From contig JBOFFH010000099.1 of assembly GCA_051648485.1 (NCBI GenBank), forward strand, positions 1-14,581: a stretch of 14,581 nucleotides of DNA, written 5' to 3'. The DNA is from JAGNZR01 sp051648485. Its GTDB lineage: Bacteria > Fusobacteriota > Fusobacteriia > Fusobacteriales > Fusobacteriaceae. Position 1 is the stretch's first letter. Each line of letters begins with the position of its first letter. Under the pieces are notes generated by a model. That model was not told where the DNA came from. It saw nothing but the letters and a program-made list of their open reading frames with translations, and did not search any database. The position numbers and the translations under genes are program-made. Of this stretch, positions 13,646 through 14,581 are shown piece after piece.

Positions 13646-14581
13646 TTAATTTTTTTCAGTAAAAATAGAGAAAACTATTTTATTCCAGTCTATCTTTTTA
13701 TTGGCTGAAAGATGGATATGAATGATTTCAGATTCCTTTACTATCGACTTCACAGCACTGTTAAAACTTAAATGAATATCTTCTTCGATATTTATAGAGT
13801 TTTTAAACACTTTTTTAGTGTGATTACTTCTTAAAAATGCACATGAATCGTTGTTTCCTCTCAGTGAGATATCAAGCTCTAAAGTTTCATTTTTTTCTAT
13901 AAAAGAATTTATGCCAGTAATTCTTAAAACTGATTTAACAATATCCTCTTTATCTATATTTTTAGGTACAACTATTTTAAAATAAAAATCTTTTTCTGTA
14001 AAAAAACTTTCTTCAAATTGAAAATCATATTGATTAACTGTTTGCTCTCCCACAATATCCAGTTGCATCTGTTTTTTTATCTCTTCCTTTGAAAGTTCTT
14101 TTCCTAGAAGATACATAAGCTTTGTGATAGCAGCTTCAGGAGTAAGATCAGCTCCACTTATAACTCCTGCATCAACAAGTTTTGCACTAGCTTCATAAAG
14201 ACCCATTTTGACAAAACCTTTTGTACACTGGGTAATATCCACAACTATAACACCGTTTTCTGTAATAGATTTTATTGTATCTAAGAACTCTTTTCCTGTG
14301 GGAGCATTTCCATTTCCAAAAGTTTTTAGAATAATCCCCTTGATCTCAGGATTGCTTTCCACAATTTTTTTTATAAAACTAGGTTGAAGTCCTGGAAAAA
14401 GTTCCACAACTAAAACATTTCTATTCATGACAGGATCTATTTTGAATGGTTTTTTAGATTTTTTCAAAACTCTATCTTTTATTATTTTTATATCTCCTCC
14501 AACTTCTCCAAGCGAAGAAAAGTTAGGAGAGGCAAATCCAAAATAATTAGAAGCATCTAATTTTCTACTACGATTTCCACG
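13646..14581 (-). CDS. ansA: type I L-asparaginase with C-terminal extension (5' end off the window)
   Basis: Asparaginase hydrolyses asparagine to aspartate and ammonia. The frame is open to the right edge, and the first visible codons read RGNRSRKLDAS, followed by FGFASPNFSSLGEVGG, matching E. coli AnsA from about residue 157. The lysine of RSRK aligns with catalytic Lys163. The N-terminal half with the catalytic threonines lies beyond the window. A TTG at 14467 is internal, not the start. Downstream motifs include FPGLQP, TFGNGNAP and DITQC, followed by GLYEASAKLVDAGVISGADLTPEA. Where E. coli AnsA ends (after a GE motif, visible residues 178-179), this protein continues for about 130 residues of strand-rich sequence that I do not recognise. 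The form without signal peptide is normally cytoplasmic. It is followed by aspA on the same strand. Confidence 0.9.
   Translation of the reverse strand, partial: RGNRSRKLDASNYFGFASPNFSSLGEVGGDIKIIKDRVLKKSKKPFKIDPVMNRNVLVVELFPGLQPSFIKKIVESNPEIKGIILKTFGNGNAPTGKEFLDTIKSITENGVIVVDITQCTKGFVKMGLYEASAKLVDAGVISGADLTPEAAITKLMYLLGKELSKEEIKKQMQLDIVGEQTVNQYDFQFEESFFTEKDFYFKIVVPKNIDKEDIVKSVLRITGINSFIEKNETLELDISLRGNNDSCAFLRSNHTKKVFKNSINIEEDIHLSFNSAVKSIVKESEIIHIHLSANKKIDWNKIVFSIFTEKN

Noticed and set aside
14465..14467. TTG at 14467 as the start of a short asparaginase-like gene
   Set aside because: The frame stays open to the right edge and encodes conserved asparaginase sequence including the catalytic lysine motif, so the TTG is internal.
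1..14581. Mobile elements, CRISPR arrays, phage or toxin-antitoxin genes
   Set aside because: No transposase or integrase motifs, no regularly spaced repeats and no paired small genes were found on either strand.

Overview
This is a strongly A+T-rich, gene-dense bacterial window with short intergenic gaps, T-rich spacers and consensus AGGAGG-type ribosome binding sites. Codon use, a glmS ribozyme ahead of glmS, an asparaginase/aspartase pair and the mix of gene families suggest a Fusobacterium-like member of the Fusobacteriota. A low-GC Firmicute is the alternative. The assignment is an inference, because no marker RNA gene lies inside the window. I see no transposase, phage gene, CRISPR array or tRNA.

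Layout from left to right. Bases 1-204 hold tandem -35/-10 promoters pointing left, followed by an untranslated leader that runs off the left edge, probably for an rRNA or other stable-RNA operon. Next on the minus strand are pepP (TTG start, long-form Xaa-Pro aminopeptidase) and glmS, with a terminator after each. The glmS mRNA leader carries a complete glmS self-cleaving ribozyme behind a good promoter. Divergent from it, on the plus strand, is a three-gene unit: a tRNA N6-adenine methyltransferase and the two halves of a split threonine/serine exporter. A bidirectional terminator separates this unit from a minus-strand MFS transporter. A plus-strand membrane-anchored metallophosphoesterase follows. 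It converges on a minus-strand stand-alone cyclic-nucleotide-binding protein, and a 27-bp perfect inverted repeat holds both stop codons. The minus strand continues with a cysteine-cluster protein, recQ, aspA and an asparaginase gene cut by the right edge.

How the genes fit together. ansA-aspA is a coherent catabolic pair: asparagine to aspartate, then aspartate to fumarate, releasing ammonia at each step. With PepP (peptide breakdown) and the ThrE-type exporter, this fits an amino-acid-fermenting lifestyle. glmS is a housekeeping cell-wall precursor gene with ribozyme feedback. recQ and the cysteine-cluster gene form a tight pair.

Most of the window is ordinary chromosomal core. The least ordinary items are an approximately 130-residue C-terminal extension on the type I asparaginase, a palindrome overlapping the aspA promoter, a 14-bp-arm palindrome in front of pepP, the stop-codon-spanning hairpin, and the duplicated tandem promoters at the left edge. 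I found no clear new multi-gene system.
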